Origin: an uncultured Streptococcus sp. | Lineage (GTDB): Bacteria; Bacillota; Bacilli; Lactobacillales; Streptococcaceae | Assembly: GCA_934201655.1 (NCBI GenBank) | Contig: CAKPXD010000085.1 | Span: 1 to 6,343, forward strand | Direction: 5' to 3' | DNA length: 6,343 nt | In this document: piece after piece, positions 5,658 through 6,343 of the stretch | Position numbering within the stretch: position 1 is the first letter of the stretch | How the letters are laid out: each line of letters opens with the position of its first letter | The notes under the pieces: model-generated | What the model was told of the DNA's origin: nothing | The model's input: only the letters and a program-made list of their open reading frames with translations | Databases searched by the model: none | Translations under genes and position numbers: made by a program

Positions 5658-6343
5658 CTATTCCTTTTCTTCGATATTGTTTGAAACTGTTGTACCGATA
5701 TTTTCACCAAATACAACACGTTTGATATTGCCAGGTTGGTTCATATTAAAGACGACCAAGTCAATATCGTTATCCATAGATAGAGTTGAAGCTGTTGAAT
5801 CCATGATACGGAGTCCTTTATTAATAACATCACGGTGAGTCAATTCTTCAAATTTAACAGCCGTTTTATCTTTCTTAGGATCCGCATTGTAGACACCGTC
5901 TACACCATTCTTAGCCATCAAAATAGCGTCCGCTTCAATCTCAGCCGCACGAAGAGCCGCTGTTGTATCTGTAGAGAAGTAAGGTGAACCAATTCCTGCG
6001 CCAAAGATAACGATACGTCCTTTTTCAAGGTGGCGAAGGGCACGCCCACGAATATAAGGCTCTGCTACTTGTTGCATAGCAATAGCTGTTTGTACGCGAG
6101 TATCAACCCCAACTTGTTGCAATGAATCTGCCATCACAAGAGCATTCATGACTGTCCCAAGCATTCCAGTGTAATCCGCTTGAACACGATCCATACCAGC
6201 TTCTGCTGCAGGTTCTCCACGCCAAAGGTTTCCACCACCGATAACCAAGGCAATTTCAATTCCTAGCTCGTGAACTTCCTTGATTTCTTGGGCCATATTT
6301 TGGACAGTTTTGATATCGATTCCGACACCACGTTCGCCAGCAA
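5658..6343 (-). CDS. pyrH: UMP kinase, 5' end beyond the right edge
   Basis: PyrH phosphorylates UMP to UDP with ATP, a necessary step of pyrimidine nucleotide and RNA/DNA precursor synthesis; bacterial enzymes are hexamers of the amino acid kinase fold, unrelated to eukaryotic UMP/CMP kinase. About 227 codons are visible and only the first 17 or so are missing, judging by the usual length near 245. The frame is open to the right edge, and AGERGVGID near 6340-6315 is the expected continuation upstream, so the internal ATG at 6296 is not the start. Visible family motifs are GGGNLWRG (about 6239-6216), [17 protein letters not shown] (about 6176-6126) in the UMP-binding region, [15 protein letters not shown] and [15 protein letters not shown] in the nucleotide site, and MDSTAS (about 5801-5784). 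It is the first visible gene of the pyrH-frr pair; any promoter is outside the window. Confidence 0.98.
   Translation of the reverse strand, partial: AGERGVGIDIKTVQNMAQEIKEVHELGIEIALVIGGGNLWRGEPAAEAGMDRVQADYTGMLGTVMNALVMADSLQQVGVDTRVQTAIAMQQVAEPYIRGRALRHLEKGRIVIFGAGIGSPYFSTDTTAALRAAEIEADAILMAKNGVDGVYNADPKKDKTAVKFEELTHRDVINKGLRIMDSTASTLSMDNDIDLVVFNMNQPGNIKRVVFGENIGTTVSNNIEEKE

Overview
The window reads as ordinary core chromosome of a low-GC Gram-positive, almost certainly a Mitis-group Streptococcus (S. pneumoniae / S. mitis / S. oralis type). The reasons are the gene order pyrH-frr-cvfB-yozE-phoH next to ald and the comEA-comEC competence pair, the protein sequences themselves, and a perfect copy of the streptococcal late-competence promoter box (TACGAATA) in front of comEA. 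The species cannot be fixed from this window alone.

Layout, left to right. Positions 1-1480 (minus strand) carry the start of comEC, which runs off the left edge, and the complete comEA. The two overlap by 17 nt and are read from a SigX/ComX-type box at 1500-1507. Just upstream of that box is a leftward intrinsic terminator that has no intact gene to serve; it directly follows the stop codon of a short open frame that may be the tail of a lost gene. Positions 1610-2833 (plus strand) hold ald, an apparently intact alanine dehydrogenase with its own sigma-A promoter, a hairpin in the mRNA leader and a strong RBS. A perfect 10-bp stem at 2853-2876 serves as a two-way terminator between ald and the convergent phoH. 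Positions 2882-3868 (minus) hold phoH, which starts at TTG and has its own extended -10 promoter. Positions 3953-6343 (minus) hold yozE, cvfB, frr and pyrH, tightly spaced; pyrH runs off the right edge, and a hairpin between frr and cvfB probably acts as a partial terminator.

Functionally there are three blocks: (1) DNA uptake during competence, with ComEA as the DNA receptor and ComEC as the membrane channel; (2) alanine-pyruvate interconversion by Ald; (3) a housekeeping block for UMP phosphorylation (PyrH), ribosome recycling (Frr), an S1-domain RNA-binding regulator (CvfB), a small YozE-fold protein and the PhoH ATPase. No mobile element, CRISPR array, tRNA or rRNA was seen. I found no new biological system. 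The points most worth checking are regulatory or evolutionary: the terminator-combox arrangement and possible gene remnant upstream of comEA, the intact ald, the dyad over the phoH promoter and the frr/cvfB hairpin.
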